Assembly: GCA_000436375.1 (NCBI GenBank)
Contig: FR885509.1
Span: 1 to 34,834, forward strand
Length of the DNA: 34,834 bases
Origin: Azospirillum sp. CAG:239
Lineage (GTDB): Bacteria > Pseudomonadota > Alphaproteobacteria > RF32 > CAG-239
Direction of reading: 5' to 3'
The number at the start of each line of letters is the position of its first letter. Positions within the stretch are counted from its first letter, which is position 1. The notes under the pieces were generated by a model. The model did not search any database and was not told the origin of the DNA. It saw only the letters and a program-made list of their open reading frames with translations. Of this stretch, positions 7,767-16,342 are shown piece by piece. The translations under genes were made by a program, and so were the position numbers.

Positions 7767-8528
7767 TCAGTCTTCGGAAGCTTCCAAAGCCCTCACAACC
7801 TCATCCGAGAACTCGGCGTTGTGGTAAACTTTCTGAACATCGTCGTCATCTTCCAGAGCGTCGACAAATTCCAGAAACTTCTGCGCGGTTTCCAAATCGC
7901 TGATGTCGGTTTTAACCGTCGCTTTCCAGTCCAGACGCGAGGCCGAAGGCGTGCCGAAAGCTTTTTCCAACGCTTCGGTAACCGCATTCAAATCCTCGGG
8001 AACCGTTTCAATCTCATGTGCATCTTCGTCGGAAACCACATCATTGGCTCCGGCTTCCAGCGCCGTTTCAAACATTTTGTCGGCATCGGTCGCATCGGCC
8101 GGATATTTGATATAGCCGATTCGTTCAAAATTGAAAGCCACCGAGCCGCTCTCGCCCATAACGCCGCCGCGTTTTCCGAAAATGGTACGGACATTGCCGG
8201 CCGTCCGGTTCTTATTGTCGGTCATTGCTTCGACGATAACCGCTACCTTGCCGGGGCCAAACCCCTCGTAACGAGCCGAAACATAATCGTTGCCGCCGGC
8301 TGTCTGGCTGGCTTTGGCAATGGCGCGTTCAATATTGTCCTTCGGCATGCTCTCGGCACGGGCAGCCTGAATGGCCAGACGCAGGCGCGGGTTTTTGTCG
8401 GGTTCCGGCAAACCGCTCTTGGCGGCAATGGTAATATCACGGGCCAGTTTGGCAAATACGCGCGCCTTTTTGGCATCCTGGGCACCTTTACGATACATGA
8501 TGTTTTTAAACTGGGAATGTCCAGACAT
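7767..8528 (-). CDS. yebC: YebC/PmpR-family protein (TACO1 type)
   Basis: A 253-residue YebC/TACO1-family protein. The family has been described both as a transcription regulator and as a factor that helps ribosomes through proline-rich stretches. The N-terminal signature MSGHSQFKNIMYRKGAQD, then ARVFAKLARDI, the MPKDNIERAIAKA helix and the YEGFGPGKVAVIVEAMTDN segment are all intact. Length is normal. AAGGAG lies 8 nt before the ATG and a good promoter lies upstream. The first gene of the ruv cluster, as in many proteobacteria. Confidence 0.95.
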   Translation of the reverse strand: MSGHSQFKNIMYRKGAQDAKKARVFAKLARDITIAAKSGLPEPDKNPRLRLAIQAARAESMPKDNIERAIAKASQTAGGNDYVSARYEGFGPGKVAVIVEAMTDNKNRTAGNVRTIFGKRGGVMGESGSVAFNFERIGYIKYPADATDADKMFETALEAGANDVVSDEDAHEIETVPEDLNAVTEALEKAFGTPSASRLDWKATVKTDISDLETAQKFLEFVDALEDDDDVQKVYHNAEFSDEVVRALEASED

Positions 8529-8573
8529 ACAAAATCTCCTTAAAAATCCAAATTCTTCATTTGATTAAGGCCA

Positions 8574-8602
8574 TATATACGCTAAAGCCGTTTTTTCCGC
8601 AA
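8574..8602 (-). promoter_or_regulatory. Sigma-70-like promoter of yebC
   Basis: Minus strand: TTGCGG (8597-8602), 17-bp spacer, TATATA (8574-8579). The start site would fall about 40 nt before the yebC ATG. Confidence 0.6.
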
Positions 8603-8634
8603 CATTTTTTTGCAAAAAATAACACCTTTGACGC

Positions 8635-9405
8635 TTACTTAAGGATAATGTAATCGAGCTTTTCGTTCGTTGCCTGAATAACCTTGATGCCAACCCCGTT
8701 CAGATCAAGGATGCCGCCCGGCTGATACGGATAGGAAACATTACGGAAATAACCGCTGTCGCCGTCCGCCTTGCTGTAGTCCAGCAGCGTAAATTTCAAA
8801 CGCCCCAGATTCAGCCCTTCGTACTTAATGTCAAAACCCTTGACCGGTTCGGTCTGCACGCTTTTGGAGGTCGTAATCTGCACCATTTTGAAATTGTTCG
8901 GATACGGGACGAAATCCGTTTCCAACAGCGCCAGGCGCCCGTTGCGGATTTGACCGATGCGGTTGTAGAAGGTGCCGTCCTGACGAACCAGCGCCACAAA
9001 ATTTTTCAGTTTGGTATCAATCAGCACAAAATCCGTACCGTCAATTGTCACTTCGCCGACGGCCCGCACCCGCTCGCCTTTCTGATACGCCACCGGAACC
9101 GATCCGCAGTTCAGCACGCCGTCAACGTTGGCCGTCAGATATTCGCTGCGATAAATGTCCTTGCGGTAAATTTTGGTGTCAACCACCGTATAACCGGTAT
9201 AGGCCGTCAGAATAACATTGTGCTTAAAGTTGTTTTCCTCAACGTAGTCGGAACTGACCAGCTCGTTGCCGTCGCCGTAAAAAGAAATCGAATAGGTGCT
9301 GAAATATTCCAGAAACGTGTTTCTGAAACCCAGAACGTCGTGGTTTCCCGCGCTGAAGCAGGAGCTCAAAGCCAGACACGAAAACAAAACCGCCAATTTT
9401 TTCAT
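8635..9405 (-). CDS. Predicted lipoprotein, function unknown
   Basis: A 256-residue protein with a lipoprotein signal: basic start, hydrophobic core, and lipobox LSSC with Cys16. The residue after the lipid-bearing Cys is Phe, so the outer membrane is the likelier destination by the usual sorting rule, which is less certain outside enterobacteria. The remainder is predicted beta-rich with many Tyr and Val (for example AYTGYTVVDTKIYR near 70 and GFDIKYEGLNLGRLKF near 190). I see no catalytic motif and do not recognise the family. It stands alone, divergent from prmA; a short AT-rich region of about 95 bp between them must carry both promoters. Confidence 0.75.
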   Translation of the reverse strand: MKKLAVLFSCLALSSCFSAGNHDVLGFRNTFLEYFSTYSISFYGDGNELVSSDYVEENNFKHNVILTAYTGYTVVDTKIYRKDIYRSEYLTANVDGVLNCGSVPVAYQKGERVRAVGEVTIDGTDFVLIDTKLKNFVALVRQDGTFYNRIGQIRNGRLALLETDFVPYPNNFKMVQITTSKSVQTEPVKGFDIKYEGLNLGRLKFTLLDYSKADGDSGYFRNVSYPYQPGGILDLNGVGIKVIQATNEKLDYIILK

Positions 9406-9500
9406 CGAATAATCTCTATTTTAGTGTTCAATAATTTTAATTAATATACTATAATCCGCCGATAGTAAACAAATGATTATAACTTATTAGGAACAATTTG

Positions 9501-10379
9501 ATGACGGATAAGAGCGGCAGCTGCCGGGTCGTAACCTTCGCCCCGGTCGAAAGTCTGGACGATTTCACTCAGGAACGGCTGGAAGAATTTTTCGACGTCG
9601 TTTCGGTCGATTACACCGACGACGGCTTGGAAATTTACAAAGGCTATAAAAACGCTTCGTTTAAGGAAGAAGAACTGACGGCATTCATCGCCGCAAACGG
9701 TCTCGACCTGCCCGCCTGCACGATTGAGCTGCTCGAAAGCGCCAATTGGCTCAAGGACTATGTCATTCAGTTCGCACCGGTTGAAGTTGAAGACTTTCTC
9801 ATTTACGGCGTTCACGAAAAGGAAGCGCCGCAGACCGACAAACTGGCCATTCGCATTTACGCCGCCACCGCTTTCGGTTCGGAACACCAGACCACCAAAT
9901 CCTGCCTCAGGGCGCTCAGCGAACTCAACAGAAAAAACGTGCCGCACGCCCATATTCTCGACGTCGGCACCGGCTCGGGAATATTGTCGCTGGCCGCCGC
10001 CAGACTTTGGCGCGAAACCGCGCAGATTACCGCTGTGGACATTGACGAAGAAGCCGTCATCGTTACCCGCGGCAACGCCGAAGACAACGGTCTTGAAAAA
10101 TTCATCACCGCCGGCGTCAGCAACGGCTATCAGTCCGAACTGGTATCGAAAAACGCCCCCTATGACATTATATTTGCCAATATTCTGGCCCGCCCGCTGA
10201 TTGAAATGGCGCCCGCCCTGGCTCAAAATCTTAAACCCGGCGGTTTTTGCATTCTGTCCGGCTTTGTCGGCGACCAGGAAAACTGGGTCATCAAAGCGCA
10301 CGAAGAACAGGGGCTTTCTCTGGTAAAAATATATGAAATGGACAACTGGCGCGCCGCACTCATGGAGAAAAAAGCATGA
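9501..10379 (+). CDS. prmA: Ribosomal protein L11 methyltransferase (PrmA)
   Basis: PrmA trimethylates ribosomal protein L11 using SAM. The ATG at 9501 follows AGGA by 8 nt; a TTG codon just before it is an unlikely start. The 292 residues have a divergent N-terminal substrate-binding domain (about 1-130), then a class I methyltransferase fold: glycine-rich motif I LDVGTGSGILSLAAARL near 153-170, acidic AVDIDEEAV, and the PrmA signature FANILARPL near 230. The segment RIYAATAFGSEHQTTKSCL is the PrmA counterpart of the family's conserved GTG/H linker. Its stop overlaps the start of the aminopeptidase gene (ATGA). Confidence 0.88.
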   Translation: MTDKSGSCRVVTFAPVESLDDFTQERLEEFFDVVSVDYTDDGLEIYKGYKNASFKEEELTAFIAANGLDLPACTIELLESANWLKDYVIQFAPVEVEDFLIYGVHEKEAPQTDKLAIRIYAATAFGSEHQTTKSCLRALSELNRKNVPHAHILDVGTGSGILSLAAARLWRETAQITAVDIDEEAVIVTRGNAEDNGLEKFITAGVSNGYQSELVSKNAPYDIIFANILARPLIEMAPALAQNLKPGGFCILSGFVGDQENWVIKAHEEQGLSLVKIYEMDNWRAALMEKKA

Positions 10380-12103
10380 CGCTCAAAGAACTGCAGACTG
10401 CCGTAAAAAAAAGCAAACTGAACGCCTATATCGTTACCCGTTCCAATATGTTCATCGGGCAGGATCTGCTTGACGACGAAAATCCGCTGCGGGCGCTGAC
10501 CGGGTTCAGCGGCTCGGCGGGAACCCTGGTCGTCACGCCCGACAAGGCCTTTCTGCTGGTTGACGGCAGATATGAGATTCAGGCGGCCCGACAGACGAAC
10601 CCGGACGAAGTCAAAATAATCTGCGGCCGAAACAATTTGCTTGCCCAATGCCTGACCGGCCTTTTCGGCGGCAAGCCTGCCAAAGTCGGTTTCAACAGCT
10701 TTACCAACGCCGTCCGCGGCATCGAGCGGCTGGCCGAACGTTTCCCGGACATAGCTTTCATTCCCGACACATCGCAAATCTTTGCCAACAACATCTTTGG
10801 CCGTCCCTGCCGGGTTTTTGAACACAAAATCGAATTTTGCGGCGTCGGGCGCAACGAAAAAATCGGCGGCATCAGCAGCCGTATCGGTTCCTGCGGCTGC
10901 GACGCTTATCTCTTCACGGCCGCCGACAGCGTTTCCTGGCTTTTAAACATCCGTTCCGACGCGCTCCCCGACACGCCGCTGGTCCGTGCCTACGCGCTGT
11001 TGGACAAAGACGGACGCATTACCCTGTTCGGCGACAACCTGAACTTTGACTTTGAACCGGCAGACTTCGGGGTCGAACCGCTGGCCAAACTTCCCAGGGC
11101 TTTGAAAACGTACAAAAACAAAACCGTCGGCTTTGACGCGGAAACGACGCCGTATTTTTTTCGCCAGCTGTTTGCCGAACGCAAAATTGCCGAGCGTCCG
11201 CTGGAAGATTTCTGCCAGACGGCCAAAGCCGAAAAAAACCCGGTCGAAATCAGCGGAATTGAAGCGGCGCATTTGCGCGACGGCGTCGCCATGGTTCGTT
11301 TTCTGCACTGGCTGTCCGGCAACTGGCCGGGAAAGACCGAACTTGACGTTGTCAAAAAACTGCATGATTTCCGTGCTCAAGGGAAAAACTACTGGTCGGA
11401 AAGTTTCGGCACCATTGCCGCCGCCGGCCCGGACGGCGCCGTCGTCCATTATCAGCCCATTGCCGAAACCGACCGGAAACTGGAAGAAGGCTCTCTGCTT
11501 CTGCTCGACAGCGGTGCGCAGTACTTCGACGGAACGACCGACATTACCCGCACCATTGCCCTCGGCACACCAAGCCCGGAAATGTGCGACAACTTCACTT
11601 TGGTTTTAAAAGCACATATTGCCCTGGCTTCACAAAAGTTTATCGACGGCACCGACGGCATGTCGCTGGACAAGATTGCCCGCAGTCCGATGTGGAACGA
11701 GGGCAAAGACTACAAACACGGTACCGGGCACGGCGTCGGCTGTTTTCTCAATGTCCACGAAGGGCCTCAGAATATCGGCATGTACAGCTCTTCATATCCC
11801 CTGCGCAAAAACATGATTCTTTCTGTCGAACCGGGATATTACCAAGAAGGCGCCTATGGCATCCGCATCGAAAACCTTGTCCGGGTTGCGGCCTGCGAAC
11901 AGCCTGATTTTGCGAAAGATTTTCTGGAATTTAAAATTTTGACGCTCTGCCCCGTTGATAAACAACTGGTTAATAAATATTTAATGAGCAGCGGAGAGAT
12001 ATCCTGGCTGAACAACTATCACAAACAGGTTTATGAACGGCTCTCGCCGTTCCTGAACGCAAGCGAAAAGAACTGGTTAAAGGATGCCTGCTCTCCGCTG
12101 TGA
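10376..12103 (+). CDS. pepP: Xaa-Pro aminopeptidase, M24B family
   Basis: Cleaves N-terminal residues preceding proline. The 575 residues form the long three-domain architecture: two creatinase-type N-terminal domains (about 1-290) and a C-terminal pita-bread catalytic domain (about 300-520). Metal ligands are visible in the LLDSGAQYFDGTTDITRT segment (two Asp), GTGHGVGCFLNVHEGP (His), SVEPGYY (Glu) and IRIENLV (Glu). A C-terminal extension of about 55 residues follows, as in other long forms. Translationally coupled to prmA. The gene symbol is a family-level label; the long form is often simply called aminopeptidase P. Confidence 0.92.
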   Translation: MTLKELQTAVKKSKLNAYIVTRSNMFIGQDLLDDENPLRALTGFSGSAGTLVVTPDKAFLLVDGRYEIQAARQTNPDEVKIICGRNNLLAQCLTGLFGGKPAKVGFNSFTNAVRGIERLAERFPDIAFIPDTSQIFANNIFGRPCRVFEHKIEFCGVGRNEKIGGISSRIGSCGCDAYLFTAADSVSWLLNIRSDALPDTPLVRAYALLDKDGRITLFGDNLNFDFEPADFGVEPLAKLPRALKTYKNKTVGFDAETTPYFFRQLFAERKIAERPLEDFCQTAKAEKNPVEISGIEAAHLRDGVAMVRFLHWLSGNWPGKTELDVVKKLHDFRAQGKNYWSESFGTIAAAGPDGAVVHYQPIAETDRKLEEGSLLLLDSGAQYFDGTTDITRTIALGTPSPEMCDNFTLVLKAHIALASQKFIDGTDGMSLDKIARSPMWNEGKDYKHGTGHGVGCFLNVHEGPQNIGMYSSSYPLRKNMILSVEPGYYQEGAYGIRIENLVRVAACEQPDFAKDFLEFKILTLCPVDKQLVNKYLMSSGEISWLNNYHKQVYERLSPFLNASEKNWLKDACSPL

Positions 12104-12129
12104 GTTTCAACACGATGCGGAGAAAAAAG

Positions 12130-12591
12130 ATGATAAAACTTCTGTGGGCTTTTATGATTATGGTTGCGCTGGCCATTCCCCTGCATGCCGAACTGACATA
12201 CGAAGGAGCTTACAACCCGAACCAGAATCTGCAGGAATATTTCGACGAAGCCTATCCGAATTATGACAAGCCGATAATTTACGTATTTTTCAACAACGAT
12301 CCCTGCTTCCAGTGCCCGCAGACCATTGAACTGATAGAACAGGTCTACAACCGGAACTATCAGAACGAATACAGCCTGTTTCTGATTAATTACCAAAATG
12401 ACGACGAATATAACTTCATCGAAACCTACGACTTGAATCAGCCGTTGGAGGTTGTTCTGGTCGACGTCGCCGACGGACAGAGCATCGGCTACAAGAAACT
12501 GGAGAATCTTCAAAACCAGATTTCCGATCCGGTCAGTTTTTCGGAAAACCTCCAATATCAGATAAACTCCTTTTTCAACGGAGAAGACTGA
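12130..12591 (+). CDS. Exported thioredoxin-like small protein
   Basis: Starting at the ATG at 12130, with GGAG 7-8 nt upstream, the product is 153 residues; an in-frame GTG at 12100 overlaps the aminopeptidase stop but gives a poorer signal sequence. MIKLLWAFMIMVALAIPLHA is a signal peptide with an Ala-X-Ala-like site before Glu21. The mature part begins a thioredoxin-like strand KPIIYVFFNNDPC followed by a CFQC pair (Cys59 and Cys62), positioned as in the active site of thioredoxin-fold proteins. The later cis-Pro region (NQPLEVVLVD) is compatible. A periplasmic redox or thiol-handling role is inferred. Its 3' end overlaps that of the convergent methyltransferase gene by 17 bp. Confidence 0.6.
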   Translation: MIKLLWAFMIMVALAIPLHAELTYEGAYNPNQNLQEYFDEAYPNYDKPIIYVFFNNDPCFQCPQTIELIEQVYNRNYQNEYSLFLINYQNDDEYNFIETYDLNQPLEVVLVDVADGQSIGYKKLENLQNQISDPVSFSENLQYQINSFFNGED

Positions 12592-13396
12592 TGTCCGCTG
12601 CTCTCCCGGCCAGAGGCTGTTTCCTGATAATGACGCAGAAATCCGTCATCTCGTTTGTAATCCGCATTTTTGCCAGCCAGCGCTTTGAAAAACAATCCTT
12701 CGCAAAAATAACCTCGGCATTGTACTGCGCTTTCAGCCGGCTGAAAATATCCCTTCCGTAAGCCCGGACATGGTCATGTTGCCCATAGTATTTTTCCCGC
12801 TCTTCCGGTGACGTGATTGAATTGTCCTGAAAAGTTTTTTCCAACCCCATATAGACGGGAAAATTAAGCAGAAACAAGCCTCCCGGCTTCAAAACCCGCA
12901 GCAGCTCGGTCAAAAACTTGCTCTCGTCCATAATGTGTTCCATAACCTGATTGCTCAAAACGACATCAAACGTATTGTCGGCAAAAGACAAGTTCGTAAC
13001 ATCTTCTTTCCGGCAGCGGCAGAATCTGTACCGCTCGGGCGACAAATCCATCGGCACATAATCAACAAGCGGATAACGCCCTATCAAATCACAGATACAC
13101 TTTTCCGGAGCCGTATGCAAAACATGTATCGGCTTACGGGTATTCAAAAAATATTTCTTATAAATAAAAAACAGAAACCGGTGCCGTTCCAGCGAACGGC
13201 AATAAGGACATTTGACCGCGAACCGGGGCTTGCCGACCATATCCATAAACCGGCCGTAGCGATTGCAGACCGGACAAAAATAAACGCCTTCCGTCAACGG
13301 ATGAAAATACTTTATTTTTATTCCGAATATCGTAACGACCCGATGATATTTTTCATTTTTTATCGAAAAAAAGAACCGCAGCAGCTTTCGCAACAT
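12575..13396 (-). CDS. SAM-dependent methyltransferase with zinc-ribbon-like N-terminus
   Basis: The 273-residue form starting at ATG 13396 begins with a basic-hydrophobic segment (about 7-31, FFSIKNEKYHRVVTIFGIK) shared with other enzymes of this locus. Two CxxC pairs (CPVC 41-44, CPYC 63-66) with the following RSLERHRF look like a zinc knuckle. The class I methyltransferase core shows DYVPMDLSPE, DVTNLSFADNTFDVVLSNQVMEHI and LRVLKPGGLFLLNFP. Such proteins commonly methylate sugars in surface-polysaccharide clusters; the acceptor here is unknown. A TTG upstream would add 26 residues that look like leader rather than protein. Last gene of the minus arm, 80 bp from the HAD gene. Confidence 0.72.
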   Translation of the reverse strand: MLRKLLRFFFSIKNEKYHRVVTIFGIKIKYFHPLTEGVYFCPVCNRYGRFMDMVGKPRFAVKCPYCRSLERHRFLFFIYKKYFLNTRKPIHVLHTAPEKCICDLIGRYPLVDYVPMDLSPERYRFCRCRKEDVTNLSFADNTFDVVLSNQVMEHIMDESKFLTELLRVLKPGGLFLLNFPVYMGLEKTFQDNSITSPEEREKYYGQHDHVRAYGRDIFSRLKAQYNAEVIFAKDCFSKRWLAKMRITNEMTDFCVIIRKQPLAGRAADISLLR

Positions 13397-13477
13397 CACA
13401 CACCCCACCCGAGCAGACAAACTTAAATCATGAAAATCAGCACATTGAAAATATATACTTTTTCTCTTAACCAAGCC

Positions 13478-15403
13478 TTAACGTCCGATGTTTTTCCGCC
13501 ACCCCCGGCAAATCCGTAAAAAAATATTCCGCAGCCTTTGTTTCAGTTCCCAAATACGATAATAAATTTTCGGAGTTCGCGCCTTTCTTATAAAATTCAA
13601 ATTATCGTTATCCTCACTGCGAAAAAGATTCCATAACGTATAAGGTTTAGCCATTTCAGAAGCACCAACCGCCTCCAATCCGACCTCGCTGAAAGGAACG
13701 CTTCCCAAAAATTCTGCCCATTGCCTGTTTTCGGAATGCAGCAACATACCAAAATATCTCTTAAATATGTTGGAAGAATAAACGGAAATGTCATTCTTGT
13801 GTTCGAAACAACTCATTTCGCGGCAAAAATCCAAAATACCGCAAAGATATTCCTCATGTCCCCACTTCAAAAGCAAAGAATTGTCAATGTTTTCCAAAAC
13901 CGGTTCAATCCTGCCGCCCGGACTTTCTCTGTATCCCAAAGTCTGACCTTGAGGACATCGGCAAAGCGCCTCGAGCCAAAGCATACAGCCGAGGGAAATC
14001 GTCATATAGGTTATTTTCCGGGATTTTTCATAATCGGTATTTACGGAATTATAAAAATAAAAAGTTGTAATTCTCCGACCGGCGTCAAGTTCGGAAACAA
14101 TACTTTCCAGCATATCCTGCGTCCTGCCGGAGCCGCACAAATCAACAAACGCAAATTTGCGGTCAAGATCTATTTCCTGCCTCAGATACTTTTTTAGCAG
14201 TTTCCGGTTTTGCTCATGTGCGGCAATAACTTCCGCTTTCAAACCGTCGGAAGCAAGTGCTGCTTTCTCGTATGTCTCAATTTGCTTAGCCGATTTATCG
14301 GCATTGCTTACGTCAAAATATTTCTTCAAAACATCAAAACCTATTCCCAGCCGCAAAGCCAGCCGCTCAAAACAAAAACTGCGCTTATATTCGCCAAACG
14401 TCATCCGAATAAATTCATCAACGTTTTCGCTGCCCGGAATACGTAAAGACAATCTGGAACCATAAAAATAATGTGTTCTCAGACTAAGTTTTTTAGCTGC
14501 AATAATAACATCGGCAATTTCTTTCAACACAAAACCGTCTCTGGCTATAAAATACAAATCAGTTATCCCTTCACCTGACGAAATGTTTAGCAGCCAGCTG
14601 ACATAAGAATATAAGATTGCCCCGGAAAATGATACTCCGAAACCGTAAATGGAATCTTCGGAGGCGGAATCATTCAACAGCCGCGAACACCCTAAATATG
14701 CCTGAAACTCAAGAGTATTGCCGCTTCGAAGCAACGTTTTCTCATAAGATTTCAAAACTTTTGGCGCAAAAAAATCTGCACTTATCCTCAACAATCTCGC
14801 ATTATCGACGTCAGTTTTCAAATTATCTCCGCAATGCCGCCACTTTCTGTAATCCGCCCTATAAATATCCTTTATATGCCGATACATATCCCCGCGCTCT
14901 TTGCTCCGTTTCAACTCACCTGAAACAAAAATCGGAATATCGTTAAAAATATCGTCAAACTGCAGCAAAATTTTACGTATCTGCTCCGCAGTCAAATACA
15001 TATCCGAAACAAGAATAACCTGCGCTTTTTCCTTCAGCAGCTTCCGAACCTTTTCAATATTCTCATAGATCGGCACGGCATTACGATATTCCGTTTCCAG
15101 TTCAAGATTTACCAGTTTTTCCGATAATGTTCCGGACAAACGAAAGTTATTGGCAATTAAACGATATATTTCCTCCAATGTTATTTCACTGTGTCCATAG
15201 CGAGATTTGTTCGCTTTCTTCAAAAACAACGCCGTATCAACCCTGATTGAAGCAAAATTCTGCCGGAAAAAAATATCTGTTTGACGAAAAGAAACATCAT
15301 TACAAATTTTATCCTGCATTATGGCAAAAATTCCATGTGCCGAAGCGGTCCGCCGCGTAATCAGCGTATCCCAGACGTCAAACGAATATAACCAGTCAGC
15401 CAT
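13478..15403 (-). CDS. HAD-superfamily protein of glycan clusters, large form
   Basis: 641 residues from ATG 15403 (AAGGA 9-10 nt upstream). The N-terminal half is a HAD-type domain: motif I YSFDVWDTLITR with nucleophile Asp9, motif II VILVSDMYLT (about 132-141), a Lys in GELKRSKERGD, and motif IV WRHCGDNLKTDVDNAR (about 190). The position usually held by the second catalytic Asp (Asp-x-Asp) is Trp11, a change I associate with the FDVFDTL-type HAD proteins seen in polysaccharide loci. The C-terminal half (about 245-600) holds YFIARDGFVLKEIA, THYFYGSRLSLR and FVDLCGSGRTQDML, an uncharacterised region typical of these long forms. Function in glycan assembly is inferred from context. The gene looks AT-richer than the housekeeping block. 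Confidence 0.65.
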   Translation of the reverse strand: MADWLYSFDVWDTLITRRTASAHGIFAIMQDKICNDVSFRQTDIFFRQNFASIRVDTALFLKKANKSRYGHSEITLEEIYRLIANNFRLSGTLSEKLVNLELETEYRNAVPIYENIEKVRKLLKEKAQVILVSDMYLTAEQIRKILLQFDDIFNDIPIFVSGELKRSKERGDMYRHIKDIYRADYRKWRHCGDNLKTDVDNARLLRISADFFAPKVLKSYEKTLLRSGNTLEFQAYLGCSRLLNDSASEDSIYGFGVSFSGAILYSYVSWLLNISSGEGITDLYFIARDGFVLKEIADVIIAAKKLSLRTHYFYGSRLSLRIPGSENVDEFIRMTFGEYKRSFCFERLALRLGIGFDVLKKYFDVSNADKSAKQIETYEKAALASDGLKAEVIAAHEQNRKLLKKYLRQEIDLDRKFAFVDLCGSGRTQDMLESIVSELDAGRRITTFYFYNSVNTDYEKSRKITYMTISLGCMLWLEALCRCPQGQTLGYRESPGGRIEPVLENIDNSLLLKWGHEEYLCGILDFCREMSCFEHKNDISVYSSNIFKRYFGMLLHSENRQWAEFLGSVPFSEVGLEAVGASEMAKPYTLWNLFRSEDNDNLNFIRKARTPKIYYRIWELKQRLRNIFLRICRGWRKNIGR

Positions 15404-15424
15404 CTGCAATCCTTCCCGTTTATC

Positions 15425-16339
15425 TCAGGCCTTACCTTTTGTCCGAAACTTAAACCTGATGCCAAAAACAGAGACAACTCTGTGCTTTTCGCAGATTTTT
15501 ACCCCAAACAGCCTGCTCCGTGCACTTACGGGCTTCGCTTCTTTCTTTGAAGCAGAAGATGCTTTCCTGTCCGGGTAATTACGTCGCACGGCAATATCAA
15601 AAACCGATACATTCTCTTCCGAATAATTCGCGGCCAAAACTTCCCTTGCCTTTGCCAACTTGCTTTTCGGCAATAAAGTAACCCAGGACATAAGAAGAAC
15701 GTTAAACAAATCGTCAAGACTTTTACGGGTATCGTGGTTCGGAATAAAAGCGCCTATATTGGGCAGACCATACGCATATTCCGTTGTTCTCGGATAAAAT
15801 TTCTCTGCCCGAACGGTATTGATTAGCACTCTCGGAGCCTGCGATCTGGTCTCAAAATAAAGTTGTATATTAATGTCATGAACAACAAACACGCAATCAA
15901 CATTAACCCATGGCAAAATCAGAAGAAAATCTAAAACTTCTCCGGGAAGTCCGTGTGCAGCATCTAAAACAACCATATCAATTCCTGCCCCTATATCTGC
16001 CGCACAGTCTGCAATGGTTGAGTTTTTTTTCAAAGACCACCTTTTATGGAAACAATCTGCTTCTTCACACAGAAAACCAACCTCCCGCCGCTTTTCAAGC
16101 GGAATGTTTTCGTTACGGTCACGATAATATTTCCCGCCGATATCCACGGAATAAAGTAAAGCTCCGCTCTCTTTTGTTGCTTCCAAAAGCAAAAGGGAAC
16201 CGGCTCCCGAAGAAACGCCTATTTCTACAATTTTTTTCGGTTTCCTTTCTTGGCATAAATCATAAATAAATGCACACTCGCTTTTGGTCATTTCCGAGTA
16301 GGCTTTTATTTTCTCATATACAGCCTCAAATCCGCCCAT
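15425..16339 (-). CDS. Class I SAM methyltransferase (Methyltransf_24-like)
   Basis: A 304-residue protein with the fold motifs of the CmcI/Methyltransf_24 group: KKIVEIGVSSGAGSLLLLEA (about 34-53), acidic YSVDIGGKYY (about 69-78), and DMVVLDAAHGLPGEVLDF (about 122-140), where DAAH may bind metal or SAM. A C-terminal tail (about 278-304), VKICEKHRVVSVFGIRFKF, repeats the basic-hydrophobic segment found at the N-terminus of neighbours. The ATG is 3 bp after the GT4 stop, with GGAGATTAGG upstream, so the genes are co-translated. Probably modifies a glycan precursor; substrate unknown. Confidence 0.68.
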   Translation of the reverse strand: MGGFEAVYEKIKAYSEMTKSECAFIYDLCQERKPKKIVEIGVSSGAGSLLLLEATKESGALLYSVDIGGKYYRDRNENIPLEKRREVGFLCEEADCFHKRWSLKKNSTIADCAADIGAGIDMVVLDAAHGLPGEVLDFLLILPWVNVDCVFVVHDINIQLYFETRSQAPRVLINTVRAEKFYPRTTEYAYGLPNIGAFIPNHDTRKSLDDLFNVLLMSWVTLLPKSKLAKAREVLAANYSEENVSVFDIAVRRNYPDRKASSASKKEAKPVSARSRLFGVKICEKHRVVSVFGIRFKFRTKGKA

Positions 16340-16342
16340 AAC

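Noticed and set aside
9477..10301. Minus-strand frame of 274 codons opposite prmA
   Set aside because: prmA on the plus strand has complete motifs and a good start; the other frame resembles nothing.
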